Below are positions 25,833 to 35,012 of a stretch of 64,000 nucleotides of DNA, one piece after another. A program made the position numbers and the translations under genes. The notes below the pieces were generated by a model. The model was not told where the DNA came from and searched no databases. It was given only the letters and a program-made list of their open reading frames with translations. Source of the stretch: Nesterenkonia sphaerica (GTDB lineage Bacteria; Actinomycetota; Actinomycetes; Actinomycetales; Micrococcaceae). Location of the stretch: NCBI RefSeq assembly GCF_005771565.1, contig NZ_VAWA01000008.1, positions 86,428-150,427 on the forward strand, given 5' to 3'. The first letter of the stretch is position 1, and each line of letters opens with the position of its first letter.

Positions 25833-28026
25833 GGGCGCGCGCACTTTCTGCCAGCACTTCGGCCTGCAGCTCCCGATAGAGCTTGGCATATGCCAGGACG
25901 TTCGCATCCCAAGACCGTTCGCGGCGCACCCACTCAGCTCCCTGCCGACCGAGCCGTTCGCGGAGCTCTTCGTCGTGGACCAGCTCTGACAGCACATTCG
26001 CAAGCGCACCAGAGTCATCTGCTGGAAAAAGCCGACCAGCCCCGCCGGAGTCTCGGGCAATCTCCGCCAGCGCCTCAACATCGGACATCACAACGGGCCG
26101 TCCCGTGGAAAAAGCCTCAAAGGGTTTTAGTGGCGTGACCAATTCGGTCACCCGCGTCCGGCGACGAGGCACTACGAAGACATCGATTGCGTGGTAGTAC
26201 TCAATTACCTCTTCGTGGGGCACCTTGTCGGTAAAGATGACGTCGTGCAACCCCTCCCGCGCTGCATAGCGTTTCAACTCCTCGAGGTGTCTGCCTCCTC
26301 CCACCAGCAGCAGCCGAACGTTCGGCGTGACATCACGGAGTTGCCGGTAGGCCGATATCAATACCTCGATACCCTCATACTCCACCATGGAACTGATGTA
26401 CCCGAGGACGACGTCGCCGGGAGCCAACCCAAGGTCAGCACGAAACCCCGCAGAACGAGGCTGGAGAGGGAAATCGGCGGGGTCTACAGCGTTTCGCGCC
26501 AGATACACGTGATCTGCTCGCACAGCACCATCAGGGCTTTGCTCAAGGATCGAATCCTTCATCGTCTGCGCCAGGGTCACATTGCGATCCGCCCGCTCCC
26601 GCACCCGGCCCTCAATGTATCGGCGTCCGAGATAAAGGTGTGGATAACCGTAGGTTCGGGAGATCAGCTCAGGATCACCCCACTCGTTGGATTGCCCGAT
26701 CCGTGATAACCATGTCTCTTCCCAGAATCCGCGGGTCTCGTACACGACTGGTATCCCGACGGCTTCTCCCACGTGAGTAGCCAGTACACCATTTATGAAG
26801 TCGGAATGCGCGTGAATGACGCTGGGCCGTACTTGCTGAACGAGGGCGTAGAGCTCTGCGGCATTGCGGCGCAGCCATGCTTTTCGGCTGGTCTGGTTAG
26901 CCGGCAGTCCACCGAATTGCACCACTGGAGTGCCGTCAACGTCCCCGCGTGTGGTCTTTTCAAGTCCCTCACCGTGATTACCTGCGGTCTGAACCGCCAC
27001 CACTGAGTCGATTCCTTGGCGACGAAGCGCATCCACTGTGTACTTGGTGCGAAGGGTGTACCCTGTTTGCGTTTCCGGATAGGACTTCCCGACCATGTGA
27101 AGCACGGGCCCCGCCGGGTCGTGAAAGGCCGTGCGGGGAAAATTATCGAGAAGGTCCCACGGATCGTTGTGGAACTGGCATTCATAGGTCAGTTGTTCCA
27201 CGGTCTGCCGATCTGCGTCATCGTTCTTCCGCCGCGAGACTTCGCGCATGGAACAGAGAGCAAAGCGGATGTAACCAGTGCGCCGCGCATGGTAGAAGAT
27301 CTTTTTAAGTTCTCCGATCCTGAGGCGCGAGTATAGGTCAAAGGCGTCGACCACAGCTTGGGCTTCCAACAAGTGACCCCCGGCTATCAGCGCACTGGCC
27401 ACAGTGGGGGCTTCCGCCTCCTTAAGCACTACCCGCAGTGGAATCCGATCGTACAACGTTCGCCGGAGACTCATGAGCACACCGATGTCTTGCGCGTTGG
27501 GTAGACCGGAATTCGCGCGCTCTGCCGGGACGGCCCCCTGGAGACGGAACCCAGTCTCATAATCGGAGGTACCTGACAAGGGGCTAAATTCCAGATTCTT
27601 TACGGTCGCGGAACCCACCCCAGCGGTGCGCACCGAGAGGACCAGAGAGCGGGTATGCGGGTCGGTCACAAGAACTCCACGTTTCTTGTTATCTACCGCC
27701 CAGCGAGCTACCCGCTGACCCAGCTTGTCGAATTCATGGATCACCAATTGAGCAGCCGCTCCGCCCGTTGTTACCGCGTTCAGCCATGCGCTGTAGGCGC
27801 TTCCCGGGTCCACGGCGATGCCCTTGCCCTGCCTCAAGCGCTTCAAATCCTGCGGGGTGGCTTGGAGGGTCAGATGCCGGGGAGCTTCAGTGGGCTTCCT
27901 GATGCGCAGGTGACCGCTATCGCTGACACCCATCTCGACATCACTGTTAGAGCCTAGGTGCCATCTGTTGACCCAGGTCGGGGCTCCAACGAAGCCCGGC
28001 ACCGGGAAACCAAGCCCATGGGACAT
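25825..28026 (-). CDS. GT4-family glycosyltransferase with long N-terminal extension
   Basis: A 733-residue protein. The first 300 residues are unassigned: a beta-rich part, then helices with a KKIFYHARRTGYIRF segment. A GT-B fold follows, with LHMVGKSYPETQTGYTLRT, IHAHSDFINGVLATH, YETRGFWEETW, DVVLGYISSMVEYEGIEVLI and then PLKPFEAFSTGRPVVMSD, the donor-binding E-containing loop. This order is typical of GT4 enzymes. The ATG at 28026 follows AGGAGG closely and leaves 32 bases after the NeuB-fusion stop. It probably transfers a nonulosonate or hexuronate made nearby, although the donor cannot be predicted. Confidence 0.82.
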   Translation of the reverse strand: MSHGLGFPVPGFVGAPTWVNRWHLGSNSDVEMGVSDSGHLRIRKPTEAPRHLTLQATPQDLKRLRQGKGIAVDPGSAYSAWLNAVTTGGAAAQLVIHEFDKLGQRVARWAVDNKKRGVLVTDPHTRSLVLSVRTAGVGSATVKNLEFSPLSGTSDYETGFRLQGAVPAERANSGLPNAQDIGVLMSLRRTLYDRIPLRVVLKEAEAPTVASALIAGGHLLEAQAVVDAFDLYSRLRIGELKKIFYHARRTGYIRFALCSMREVSRRKNDDADRQTVEQLTYECQFHNDPWDLLDNFPRTAFHDPAGPVLHMVGKSYPETQTGYTLRTKYTVDALRRQGIDSVVAVQTAGNHGEGLEKTTRGDVDGTPVVQFGGLPANQTSRKAWLRRNAAELYALVQQVRPSVIHAHSDFINGVLATHVGEAVGIPVVYETRGFWEETWLSRIGQSNEWGDPELISRTYGYPHLYLGRRYIEGRVRERADRNVTLAQTMKDSILEQSPDGAVRADHVYLARNAVDPADFPLQPRSAGFRADLGLAPGDVVLGYISSMVEYEGIEVLISAYRQLRDVTPNVRLLLVGGGRHLEELKRYAAREGLHDVIFTDKVPHEEVIEYYHAIDVFVVPRRRTRVTELVTPLKPFEAFSTGRPVVMSDVEALAEIARDSGGAGRLFPADDSGALANVLSELVHDEELRERLGRQGAEWVRRERSWDANVLAYAKLYRELQAEVLAESARARG

Positions 28027-28058
28027 ACATCCTCCTGATCGGCGCTGGCGCAGCCGCC

Positions 28059-29633
28059 TCAATACTTATGGTGTTCGCTGGCGGTGATCTTCTTTTGGGA
28101 GGACCCAACGTGCAATTGCGCCTGCCGGATGGCGTCGACATATTCCGTGAAGGCCTCAGTGGTGAGGTCTACGGCGACAGCGTCGAAGTGGGCCCATTCG
28201 GTATGGCCGAGCTTGACGTGCTTCTCCACCATCTGCGCTCCGGCCGCTACCGCGAGCGCAGAGGCCATCCACCCGTAATCATGACTTGAATAGCCGGGGA
28301 TGATGCGCGGACCGCCGTGGCCATTCTGCTCCTGGGCTAGATGCGCATAGTGGCGCACAACCCCGATGTTGGTGTGTTCATCAGGTGTGGGGTACGCCGA
28401 ATTGCAGTGCAACAGATACAGCCGATCCTGCCGGGTGAAGGTTTTCAGCAGCCACTGCTCATAAGCCTGGTCCGTCATGCCGGTGGACACCACCAGCGAC
28501 CCCGAGTAGTTCTGCGCGACGAACTCCAGGTACTCCTTCTTCTCCGAAATGGTCGAAGGCAGCTTCACCATCGGTACATCAAGCTCACTGGTCATCCACT
28601 CAAAAGAGGGCTGGTCCAATACTGAAACAAACCACCCAATGCCTAAGTCCTGGGTCAGCTGATCCAGGAACTGAAAGCCCTCCTTGCCGAGCTCCAGCTG
28701 TCGGCGATAGTCGCCGAACGTGGATCCGTAAGGGGACTTATACGGAGACTTCAGCTGCTCAGAGGTATAGAACGTATTCACATCCCGCTTTTGCACCTTC
28801 ACCCAATCGGCCCCGGCCGCGTGCGCGGCGCGCACGAGTTTCTCCAGCCGGTCCAGATCGCCGAAATGGTTCGTGGTGATTTCCGCAGTGATCTCGACTG
28901 CGGGCAATTCCACATCCGGGTAGTCCACTGGCTCTGGCAGAGGCGACTCTGCCACGGAGACGTGGTAACGCTCGTTGAGCAACTCAGGGGTCAGATCAGA
29001 GAAGTCACGCGTGCCTACGTGCCGGACGTCGAGGTTCGTGTCTTCCAGGGTGTAGAGCGCGTTCTGCAGGATGTACTCCTGCAACTCCATACCCGCCCGA
29101 CGGCGTGAGGACAGCTCCGGGCTGTACTGGGACGCGGCAGCGCGGGCTTGACCAGCATCGGGGGTGAAGTCGAAGCCCACCATGTAGACCGTCTGGGTCC
29201 GGTCACGATGATCGGCGATAGCGCGGGCGATCTCTAATGCAGTGAGGAACATAGCCTCCTCAATGGCCACCTCGCTGCGATCCTGGAAACGCAGCAGCAC
29301 CTGGTCCTCAGCGTCGTTGGACAGCGGGCGGAAGGGCAGGCGCACCACTTTCCGGTCCGGGGCATGAAAACTGGTGGAGGTCACATAGGCAGCGGAGCGC
29401 AGCCCGTCCTCTGCCACGGACTCCCCCACCCAGTCCTCGTAGAAGATAGTGATGTCGGTGGGGTGGATACGTTCGGCGTCATTGACTCCAATGACGACCG
29501 CGTCCTTGAAGACTCGTGAATGTACCTGGTCCGCTGACGGACCCTTCCCAAGGATCACGATGGTGTCCGAACTGTACTTCTGCGCAGTCGAGGCCGCCAG
29601 GTGAGCAATCGCTTCAGCGGATGACTTCATCAT
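28059..29633 (-). CDS. Fusion: Rossmann-like N-terminal domain plus NeuB-type sialic-acid synthase
   Basis: A 524-residue fusion. Residues ~1-230 contain IVILGKGPSAD and a GVNDAERIHPTDITIFY pattern, resembling the glycine-rich domain of DUF115/Maf-type proteins associated with nonulosonate transfer. Residues ~240-510 match the NeuB synthase barrel: ITAEITTNHFGDLDRL, ADWVKVQKRD, KLPSTISEKKEYL, VSTGMTDQAY, YLLHCNSAYPTP and PGYSSHDYG, then EKHVKLG. NeuB condenses PEP with an N-acetylhexosamine to a nine-carbon acid. The C-terminal antifreeze-like domain of NeuB is missing. The ATG at 29633 is preferred. No CMP-sugar synthetase is in the window. Confidence 0.8.
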   Translation of the reverse strand: MMKSSAEAIAHLAASTAQKYSSDTIVILGKGPSADQVHSRVFKDAVVIGVNDAERIHPTDITIFYEDWVGESVAEDGLRSAAYVTSTSFHAPDRKVVRLPFRPLSNDAEDQVLLRFQDRSEVAIEEAMFLTALEIARAIADHRDRTQTVYMVGFDFTPDAGQARAAASQYSPELSSRRRAGMELQEYILQNALYTLEDTNLDVRHVGTRDFSDLTPELLNERYHVSVAESPLPEPVDYPDVELPAVEITAEITTNHFGDLDRLEKLVRAAHAAGADWVKVQKRDVNTFYTSEQLKSPYKSPYGSTFGDYRRQLELGKEGFQFLDQLTQDLGIGWFVSVLDQPSFEWMTSELDVPMVKLPSTISEKKEYLEFVAQNYSGSLVVSTGMTDQAYEQWLLKTFTRQDRLYLLHCNSAYPTPDEHTNIGVVRHYAHLAQEQNGHGGPRIIPGYSSHDYGWMASALAVAAGAQMVEKHVKLGHTEWAHFDAVAVDLTTEAFTEYVDAIRQAQLHVGSSQKKITASEHHKY

Positions 29634-29810
29634 GGTCGGTGACTTCACCTGTACCTTTCGCGTCGAATTCGACAGCCAGACCGCGGCTGCGCGCGTCCGC
29701 ACATCCGCTTAGCAGCCCGTGCACCACGATTAGTGTAGTCGGCCCCCTGGCCGCCGAGCCTGGCATGCACGTGGTCCCCCGGTCGCATGCCGCGCGGGGT
29801 AATGCGCAGT

Positions 29811-31082
29811 TCAGGTGATTGCGGGGTGATCTGGTTCTTCCAGCGCGCCAGTCTCCGCCTTGGGTTTGCGCTTGCTCCGCAGCTTCTCCAGCTTGGACTC
29901 GAGCGCCTCTTCGCGCCGCTCCCTTAGACGCGCTGTGACCCCTTTGGCTTGGCCTGCCACGTGGCCGCCAGCGGCACCGGCGCGTGAACCCACATCGTCT
30001 ATCACCGCCTTGACGGCAGTGCCCCACGGGACTGCGTCGAGATGATCATGAGCGGTGAGATCCAAAGCCACATGCTCAGCGAAGTCGGTAATAGTCTGGT
30101 TGACCTCGTTGGCTCCACTGGTAATACGTCTGGTACTGATCGGGCTGGTGACCCGCTCCAGGTTCGATAACTCCGCGCAGCCTTCGACAGACTCCCGGAT
30201 GGACGCCAACCGCTGACTGATCCGCTGCGCCCGTTCCAGCCGGGCACGTTTAATGCCCTCATGGTGGGCTTCGACCTGGTCGGGTTCCTCGTCGGACACT
30301 CGTGCAAGTTCGATCATGTATTGCCGATCCTGAAGCGCCATGCACCTCGCCAATACCCCCAGCCAGAACGGTGCATCCTCACGCACGTCTGCCAGCACCT
30401 GAGCTGAGCCGTCGATGTCTCCGATCTGTTCCTTCAGCCGGTCGGCGAGTTCCTCGAGCTGGGCGACGGCCTCCGACTGCATGGTTTGCAGTGCCAGTGA
30501 ATTCGCCTGAACTTTTGACCAGGTGACGGCGGAGATTCTTCCGGTGTGCAGGTAGAGAGAATGTGCCTCATCGATTGCCAGAGTGACTCCGCCGAGTTGA
30601 CCGAGCACCTCGACTTTGCGCTGTTTGAGCAACTTGTCCAGCTTCGCCTCAATCGAGACAAGGTACTGCTGAATGTCCTGTAATGCGGCCTCCAGAGCAG
30701 CCTGCGTCGCCATTGCGGACAGTGCGGCTGGGGCGGCGGGAGTCAACAGCGCCGCGTTCTCAAACTTGAGGTGTTTGAGAATCTGCCCATTGCCCCTGCG
30801 GACCACGCCCGCCTTGACACTGAGAATCCCATTCTTCTGGAGGAACACAGCGGACTCGCTGTCCAACTTCAACCAGCGCCCACTGGCGGCTTGAAGTCCT
30901 GTCACGGCACCCAGAGCGTTGCTGGCCCGGGAAAGCGTGAAACTTGAGGGCCGACGAACATTGACGCCGGTGAGCTTATCGAGCGCGCCCAACTGCTCCT
31001 CAGCTCCCAGCAGGAGCACCCCGTCCCCATCGTCAACGACAGCGATGGTTTCTTGGTCAGAAGTTCCGGAGCCCTCACTCAT
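29811..31082 (-). CDS. Unknown coiled-coil protein
   Basis: A 423-residue protein without membrane segments. It begins with a short beta-rich part (about 10-100), then long charged helices (about 130-330) with heptad character (IQQYLVSIEAKLDKLLKQRK, LEELADRLKEQIGDI), and ends in a Lys/Arg-rich tail (RKPKAETGALEEP). No family is recognised. The start is a clean ATG; the gene is divergent from glutaminase, 45 bases apart. It might be an effector or a regulator, but nothing in the sequence shows it. Confidence 0.6.
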   Translation of the reverse strand: MSEGSGTSDQETIAVVDDGDGVLLLGAEEQLGALDKLTGVNVRRPSSFTLSRASNALGAVTGLQAASGRWLKLDSESAVFLQKNGILSVKAGVVRRGNGQILKHLKFENAALLTPAAPAALSAMATQAALEAALQDIQQYLVSIEAKLDKLLKQRKVEVLGQLGGVTLAIDEAHSLYLHTGRISAVTWSKVQANSLALQTMQSEAVAQLEELADRLKEQIGDIDGSAQVLADVREDAPFWLGVLARCMALQDRQYMIELARVSDEEPDQVEAHHEGIKRARLERAQRISQRLASIRESVEGCAELSNLERVTSPISTRRITSGANEVNQTITDFAEHVALDLTAHDHLDAVPWGTAVKAVIDDVGSRAGAAGGHVAGQAKGVTARLRERREEALESKLEKLRSKRKPKAETGALEEPDHPAIT

Positions 31083-31127
31083 GAGCTCATTCTGCCAGAC
31101 GGGGACACCTGGGTTTAGTCTGGCACC

Positions 31128-32180
31128 ATGTCAGATTCTCCAGCTGAACCACAGCCGCCGGAGCAGGCTTCCTCCGTCAGTGACTACTTGGAGCAGGTGC
31201 TTGCCACCTGCGGGGAGGACACCTCCGGACACATTTCCGAGCAGCTGCCAGCCCCCGGAGACACTGACCCGGCCCAGCACGCCCTGGCTCTGGTCACCGC
31301 CGACGGCACCGAGTATGCCGCAGGTGATGACCAGCACTACTTCACGATCCAGTCCATCTCCAAGCCGTTCGACTACGCCATGGCCCTGGACGACGCCGGG
31401 CTGGAACGCGTGCACGAATGCGTCGGCACCGAACCCTCCGGGGAGGCCTTCAACGAGCTCTCCCTAGAAGGAGGCACCGGCCGGCCGCTGAACGCCATGA
31501 TCAACGCCGGGGCTCTGGTCGCCCACCAGCTGGTCAGCCCAGACAAAGCCGACCCGCAAGGCAACGGCGAGCCCACCACCTCCCACCACCCCGAGGTCCA
31601 GGCCCGCACCGCACGGATCGTGCAGGGGCTGAGCGTCTTCGCCGGGCGCGACCTGAATGTGGACCGCGAGCTGGCGGAGGAAGAGTACGCCAAGGACTAC
31701 CGCAACCTCGCCATCGCGAACATGCTCAAGACCCACGACATTCTGGAGGTGGAGCCGGAGGAGGCGGTGCGCGGCTATACCGACCAGTGCTGCGTGTTGG
31801 TCACCGTCCGGGATCTTGCACGGATGGCCGCGACTCTGGCCAATAACGGCATCCACCCCGAGACCGGGGAACGCGTGGTCTCCGAAGGCGCCGCCCGCCG
31901 CACCCTAAGTGTGATGGCCACCTGCGGCATGTATGACGGCTCCGGGCGGTGGCTGGCCAGGATCGGCATCCCTGCAAAGTCCGGCGTCTCGGGAGGGATT
32001 ATCGGAGTCCTTCCCGGACAAGTGGGTCTGGCCTCTTTCGCCCCGCGGTTAGATGATGAAGGTAACAGCGTCCAGGGCGTGGAAATGTTCGCCCAGCTGT
32101 GTGCTGACCTGGGGCTGCACCTGATGGCCAGTGAGCGCCGCGACGTCGCCCAGTGGCTGAAGAAACTCTCAGATCACTAG
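31128..32180 (+). CDS. glsA: Glutaminase
   Basis: A 350-residue glutaminase of the serine/beta-lactamase-like fold, hydrolysing L-glutamine to glutamate and ammonia. FTIQSISKPF (about 73-82) contains the catalytic Ser-x-x-Lys, NAMINAGALV (about 124-133) the Tyr/Asn ligand region, then YTDQCCVLV and GVSGGIIGVLPGQVGLASF near the end. The length is close to the ~300-350 residues usual in the family. ATG start. It overlaps the unknown gene downstream by 4 bp, tail to tail. It is a metabolic gene, with no sign of transfer. Confidence 0.9.
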   Translation: MSDSPAEPQPPEQASSVSDYLEQVLATCGEDTSGHISEQLPAPGDTDPAQHALALVTADGTEYAAGDDQHYFTIQSISKPFDYAMALDDAGLERVHECVGTEPSGEAFNELSLEGGTGRPLNAMINAGALVAHQLVSPDKADPQGNGEPTTSHHPEVQARTARIVQGLSVFAGRDLNVDRELAEEEYAKDYRNLAIANMLKTHDILEVEPEEAVRGYTDQCCVLVTVRDLARMAATLANNGIHPETGERVVSEGAARRTLSVMATCGMYDGSGRWLARIGIPAKSGVSGGIIGVLPGQVGLASFAPRLDDEGNSVQGVEMFAQLCADLGLHLMASERRDVAQWLKKLSDH

Positions 32181-33676
32181 TCCCCCACCCAGCTGACTGG
32201 ATTCCGGAAACCCTCTCCGGCGACGTCGTCGTGATGCTCCGGCAGCGACCCGGCGGACACAGCGATCCCGTAAGCACGGGCAAACGCGTCCACCTCCGCC
32301 ACCGTCAACGGCTCCGGCAGGTCCCGGTGGGGGCCGGCGGCCTCCAGCGCCTGCTGAAAACGCAGCGGATGCCCGGCGTCGAACGGAAAGGTCTCCGGGT
32401 TCACCCCAATCACCTCTCCCCGCGTACTTGCATGGGTTGCGGCGAGCGCCTCCCACTGGGAAAGATCCACCAGCCCCGGAGAACGCACCCCATTGGAAAA
32501 CAGACTGATCAGGATCTCCTCATACGGCTGAGCAGTGTGCAGATATTCGGAGAGGACATCAAAGCTGGGCTGCATGTGGAACCTGTTCCAAAAGGGCACC
32601 GACCCGGTGGCCATAGTGGCCCGGGGGTCCAGCAAGGTATAGGTCTGCGCCAGCAGCCGGTTGTCCTCCCATCCCAGCCGGCGGTACCAGTCGCGGTAGA
32701 GCTCGGCCAGAAACGCGGACGCATCCTGCGGCTCATTCTGATAGAGCCGACGGCGCCTCCACCCCGCGCCACTTGCCAGCTCGTCAAGGTCTGTTCCGAA
32801 GGCAGGGTCAAAGCCCCACTCCCCGTCCGGGCGCCGCCCGGTGGGCGCAGGCGCCTCCCAATGTCGCTGCGCTGAGCCTTCGGCTTCAAGGAAGTCGTGC
32901 AGCCGCTGGCTGCCGGAGACGTACTCCTCCTCCGGCATGCCGCCGAGGCACCCGAACTGGAAGAAGCTGCGCTCCCCGGTCTGGGTCACCCGCCAGGTGC
33001 GAGTGTTCTCCAGGGTGATGACGTGACCCTCAGGGGCCAGAGAGTTGCGCAGAAACTCCCGGTAGACCGGACCGAGCCCGGCGCGCTTGAGCCGGAAGAA
33101 AGCGGTCTGTTTCATCATGGGCCGGTCCTGGGCGGGGTCATGCATGTGGTAGACCGAAACCCGGGGGTTGTTCGCCGCGATCTGCTGGGCTGCCGGAGCC
33201 CACCGTCGCATAGCTTGGTGCGGGTCATCGGGGTCGGTGTCACCGTCGTTGACGGCCACCAGAGTGGTCTGCGGCAGGAAGGGGACACCTAGGGCGGCAG
33301 CAAGAAAGAACGCTGCCCCTGATACGGACCCCATCACCACTGCCGGATAGCTCGTCCGGCCGGTGCGCCGGGCGGAATACTGCTCGACGACCCACTGATC
33401 AATGGCGTCGACGTCGATGTCGCTGATCTTCTTCTGCCGCAGTGCTTCGCTGCGTCCGGCAAGTTCGAATGCCTTGTTCTGCATCCGCTGTGGCAGCGCA
33501 CTGACCGCATCCGCCGCCGCGGAAGACGAGGGCACCCCACTGAGCACCGGAGCTGTGGACCCGGACAGGAAGCCGGAGATCATCCGCACCGCGGTGACCG
33601 AGGACTCCATGTCCGCGACCAGAGACTTACCGTGCTTCGCGCCCCGCTGGAGCTTACCCCCTGGATCTGTCCTCAT
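32177..33676 (-). CDS. Conserved-looking unknown protein
   Basis: A 499-residue protein, ATG preceded by GAAGGGAG. It has a Ser/Ala-rich region at 30-60, a mildly hydrophobic GSVSGAAFFLAAALGVPFLPQT stretch (about 115-137), then an acidic GDTDPDDPHQAMRRW loop and several conserved-looking aromatic motifs. No signal peptide is evident and no family is recognised. It converges with glutaminase and is divergent from the CBS pair. The single hydrophobic stretch could be a buried strand-helix rather than a membrane segment. Confidence 0.6.
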   Translation of the reverse strand: MRTDPGGKLQRGAKHGKSLVADMESSVTAVRMISGFLSGSTAPVLSGVPSSSAAADAVSALPQRMQNKAFELAGRSEALRQKKISDIDVDAIDQWVVEQYSARRTGRTSYPAVVMGSVSGAAFFLAAALGVPFLPQTTLVAVNDGDTDPDDPHQAMRRWAPAAQQIAANNPRVSVYHMHDPAQDRPMMKQTAFFRLKRAGLGPVYREFLRNSLAPEGHVITLENTRTWRVTQTGERSFFQFGCLGGMPEEEYVSGSQRLHDFLEAEGSAQRHWEAPAPTGRRPDGEWGFDPAFGTDLDELASGAGWRRRRLYQNEPQDASAFLAELYRDWYRRLGWEDNRLLAQTYTLLDPRATMATGSVPFWNRFHMQPSFDVLSEYLHTAQPYEEILISLFSNGVRSPGLVDLSQWEALAATHASTRGEVIGVNPETFPFDAGHPLRFQQALEAAGPHRDLPEPLTVAEVDAFARAYGIAVSAGSLPEHHDDVAGEGFRNPVSWVGD

Positions 33677-33766
33677 AACTCCCTTCTTCCCGTCGACTCT
33701 CTTGCTAAGCTTATGTCCACGAGTTCAAGCAGCGGACTCCCCCACTTTGACAGGTGAAGTGAGTCC

Positions 33767-34282
33767 ATGAACCCCACGCTGCACCCCAGTTCCACCTCCG
33801 GAGCTGCCCCGGAACCCGGTACCCAGCAGGTCCCCCAGGCCGCTGACCTGATGAGCCCGCTGCATCCCACGGTCGGGGCACATCACCCCCTGCGTGAGGC
33901 GGCTGACCACATTGCCCAGAGCGACGAAGCTTTCACTGTGGTGGTCCACCGCCGGGAGGTCGTGGGAATCCTGACCGCTGAGGATGTTCTGACTGCGGTG
34001 CGGGCAGATCCCGCCGGCTGGCAGGCCCAGCCCTGCGCGTCCATGATGACCCTGCCGCAGACTCGCATCCCCGCGCACGCTGCCGTGACGGAGGTGCTGC
34101 GCCAATACCGGGAACACGGTATCCGGCCGCTGGTGGTGGAGGAGGAGGGTACCCCAGTGGGCGTCCTACGCCCCCACGAGGTGCGCCTTTGGGGCCAAGA
34201 GCACGGGTATCTGCCGAAAGAAGCTCCCTCCACTGAGGACCCCTCACCTGGACAGGACAGGCCGGAAGCAGGTGCCCGGTGA
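33767..34282 (+). CDS. Tandem CBS-domain protein 1
   Basis: A 171-residue protein with two CBS repeats: HPTVGAHHPLREAADHI followed by EVVGILTAEDVLTAV, and then TRIPAHAAVTEVLRQY with GTPVGVLRPHEV. Paired CBS domains bind adenine nucleotides and act as energy sensors. AGGTGA precedes the ATG. It overlaps the next CBS gene by GTGA, so the two are translated together and may form a heteromer. The C-terminal tail is Pro/Glu-rich. Target unknown. Confidence 0.85.
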   Translation: MNPTLHPSSTSGAAPEPGTQQVPQAADLMSPLHPTVGAHHPLREAADHIAQSDEAFTVVVHRREVVGILTAEDVLTAVRADPAGWQAQPCASMMTLPQTRIPAHAAVTEVLRQYREHGIRPLVVEEEGTPVGVLRPHEVRLWGQEHGYLPKEAPSTEDPSPGQDRPEAGAR

Positions 34283-34806
34283 CCACCACTGACAGCCGGC
34301 CCAGTGAGCCGAAGAACGATCCCCTTACTGCTGCCCCTGCCGAGACCACCGCTGTCCGCAAGGCACTGGTCCCGGTGAGTGTGCAGATTCGCGCCTCAGA
34401 AGGTGTGGAGGCAGCCCTGAGCCAGCTGCAGAATCCCGGGGTGCCGTATGTGGCCGTGACCGAGCACGATGACACTCCAGTGGGTGTGCTCACCGCTGAA
34501 GACATTGAACAGCTCCGGCACAAATACCCCGATTATTGGTCTGCCATGCGGTGCGGCAACGCCATTGTGGCACCAGCCCGGTTCTTGGAGGCCGATGAGC
34601 CGTTCGACACCGCCGTGGAGCTACTCAGGGATGAAGGGGTCCGACCGCTGCTGGTGCTGGAGGGCGAGAAAATGGCAGGAGTCTTGGAGCCCACTGTTGT
34701 CTTCCAGTGGTGCGCTCAGCACCGGCCTGATGCGGTAGAAGCCCTTGCTCAGCTGGCGCGCGGGCCCGGCCCGGTGGAGATCTCAGAAACAGACCACCTG
34801 AGATAA
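34279..34806 (+). CDS. Tandem CBS-domain protein 2
   Basis: A 175-residue protein starting with GTG that overlaps the stop of the first CBS gene. It also has two CBS repeats: SVQIRASEGVEAALSQL with GVLTAEDIEQL, and ARFLEADEPFDTAVELL with GVLEPTVVFQW. The sequence has diverged from its partner but keeps the same architecture, suggesting an old tandem duplication. It probably forms a CBS pair with it. Confidence 0.85.
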   Translation: MTTTDSRPSEPKNDPLTAAPAETTAVRKALVPVSVQIRASEGVEAALSQLQNPGVPYVAVTEHDDTPVGVLTAEDIEQLRHKYPDYWSAMRCGNAIVAPARFLEADEPFDTAVELLRDEGVRPLLVLEGEKMAGVLEPTVVFQWCAQHRPDAVEALAQLARGPGPVEISETDHLR

Positions 34807-34867
34807 ACGGCAGGGATATTTCAGCGCCTACTCGGCACGGGGCCTACTTGACCCGGGGTACTACCCA

Positions 34868-34938
34868 GCACGAGAAAAGCGGGCGTCGAGGCCGCTATGC
34901 CAGCCGCCGGGCCCAGCAGTTGATCCGGTGCCAGCAGG
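34868..34938 (-). pseudogene. Remnant of a DUF368 gene 3' end
   Basis: The minus strand encodes LLAPDQLLGPAAGIA, identical to the C-terminal region of the DUF368 gene at 36189-37130, then jumps by deletion and frameshift to LDARFSR, also matching that gene's end. A 27-bp stretch (34912-34938) is identical to 36274-36300, and a 14-bp stretch (34877-34890) to 36205-36218. It marks a partial copy left by insertion or recombination next to the ATPase gene. Confidence 0.75.
34912..34938. repeat. 27-bp direct repeat, copy A
   Basis: Identical by inspection to 36274-36300, which lies in the 3' part of the DUF368 gene. The two copies flank the ATPase gene 35023-36168 and its inverted repeat. Confidence 0.85.
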
Positions 34939-34971
34939 ATTTTGTCCAGACTCAGCATCAGATCTGCGGAC

Positions 34972-35012
34972 TACCCGGCAAATCCGCATGACTGATGCGG
35001 ATTTGCCGGGTA
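34972..35012. repeat. Perfect 18-bp inverted repeat before the ATPase gene
   Basis: Arms 34972-34989 and 34995-35012 are exact reverse complements (TACCCGGCAAATCCGCAT and its complement) with loop GACTG. It ends 10 bases before the ATG at 35023. It could be an operator for self-control, a strong 5' hairpin in the leader, or an end of a mobile module. Confidence 0.9.

Noticed and set aside
25833..26081. Upstream extension of the single-pass membrane protein gene
   Set aside because: This part is the out-of-frame coding of the glycosyltransferase; a GTG at 25832 gives a proper N-terminus just before the membrane helix.
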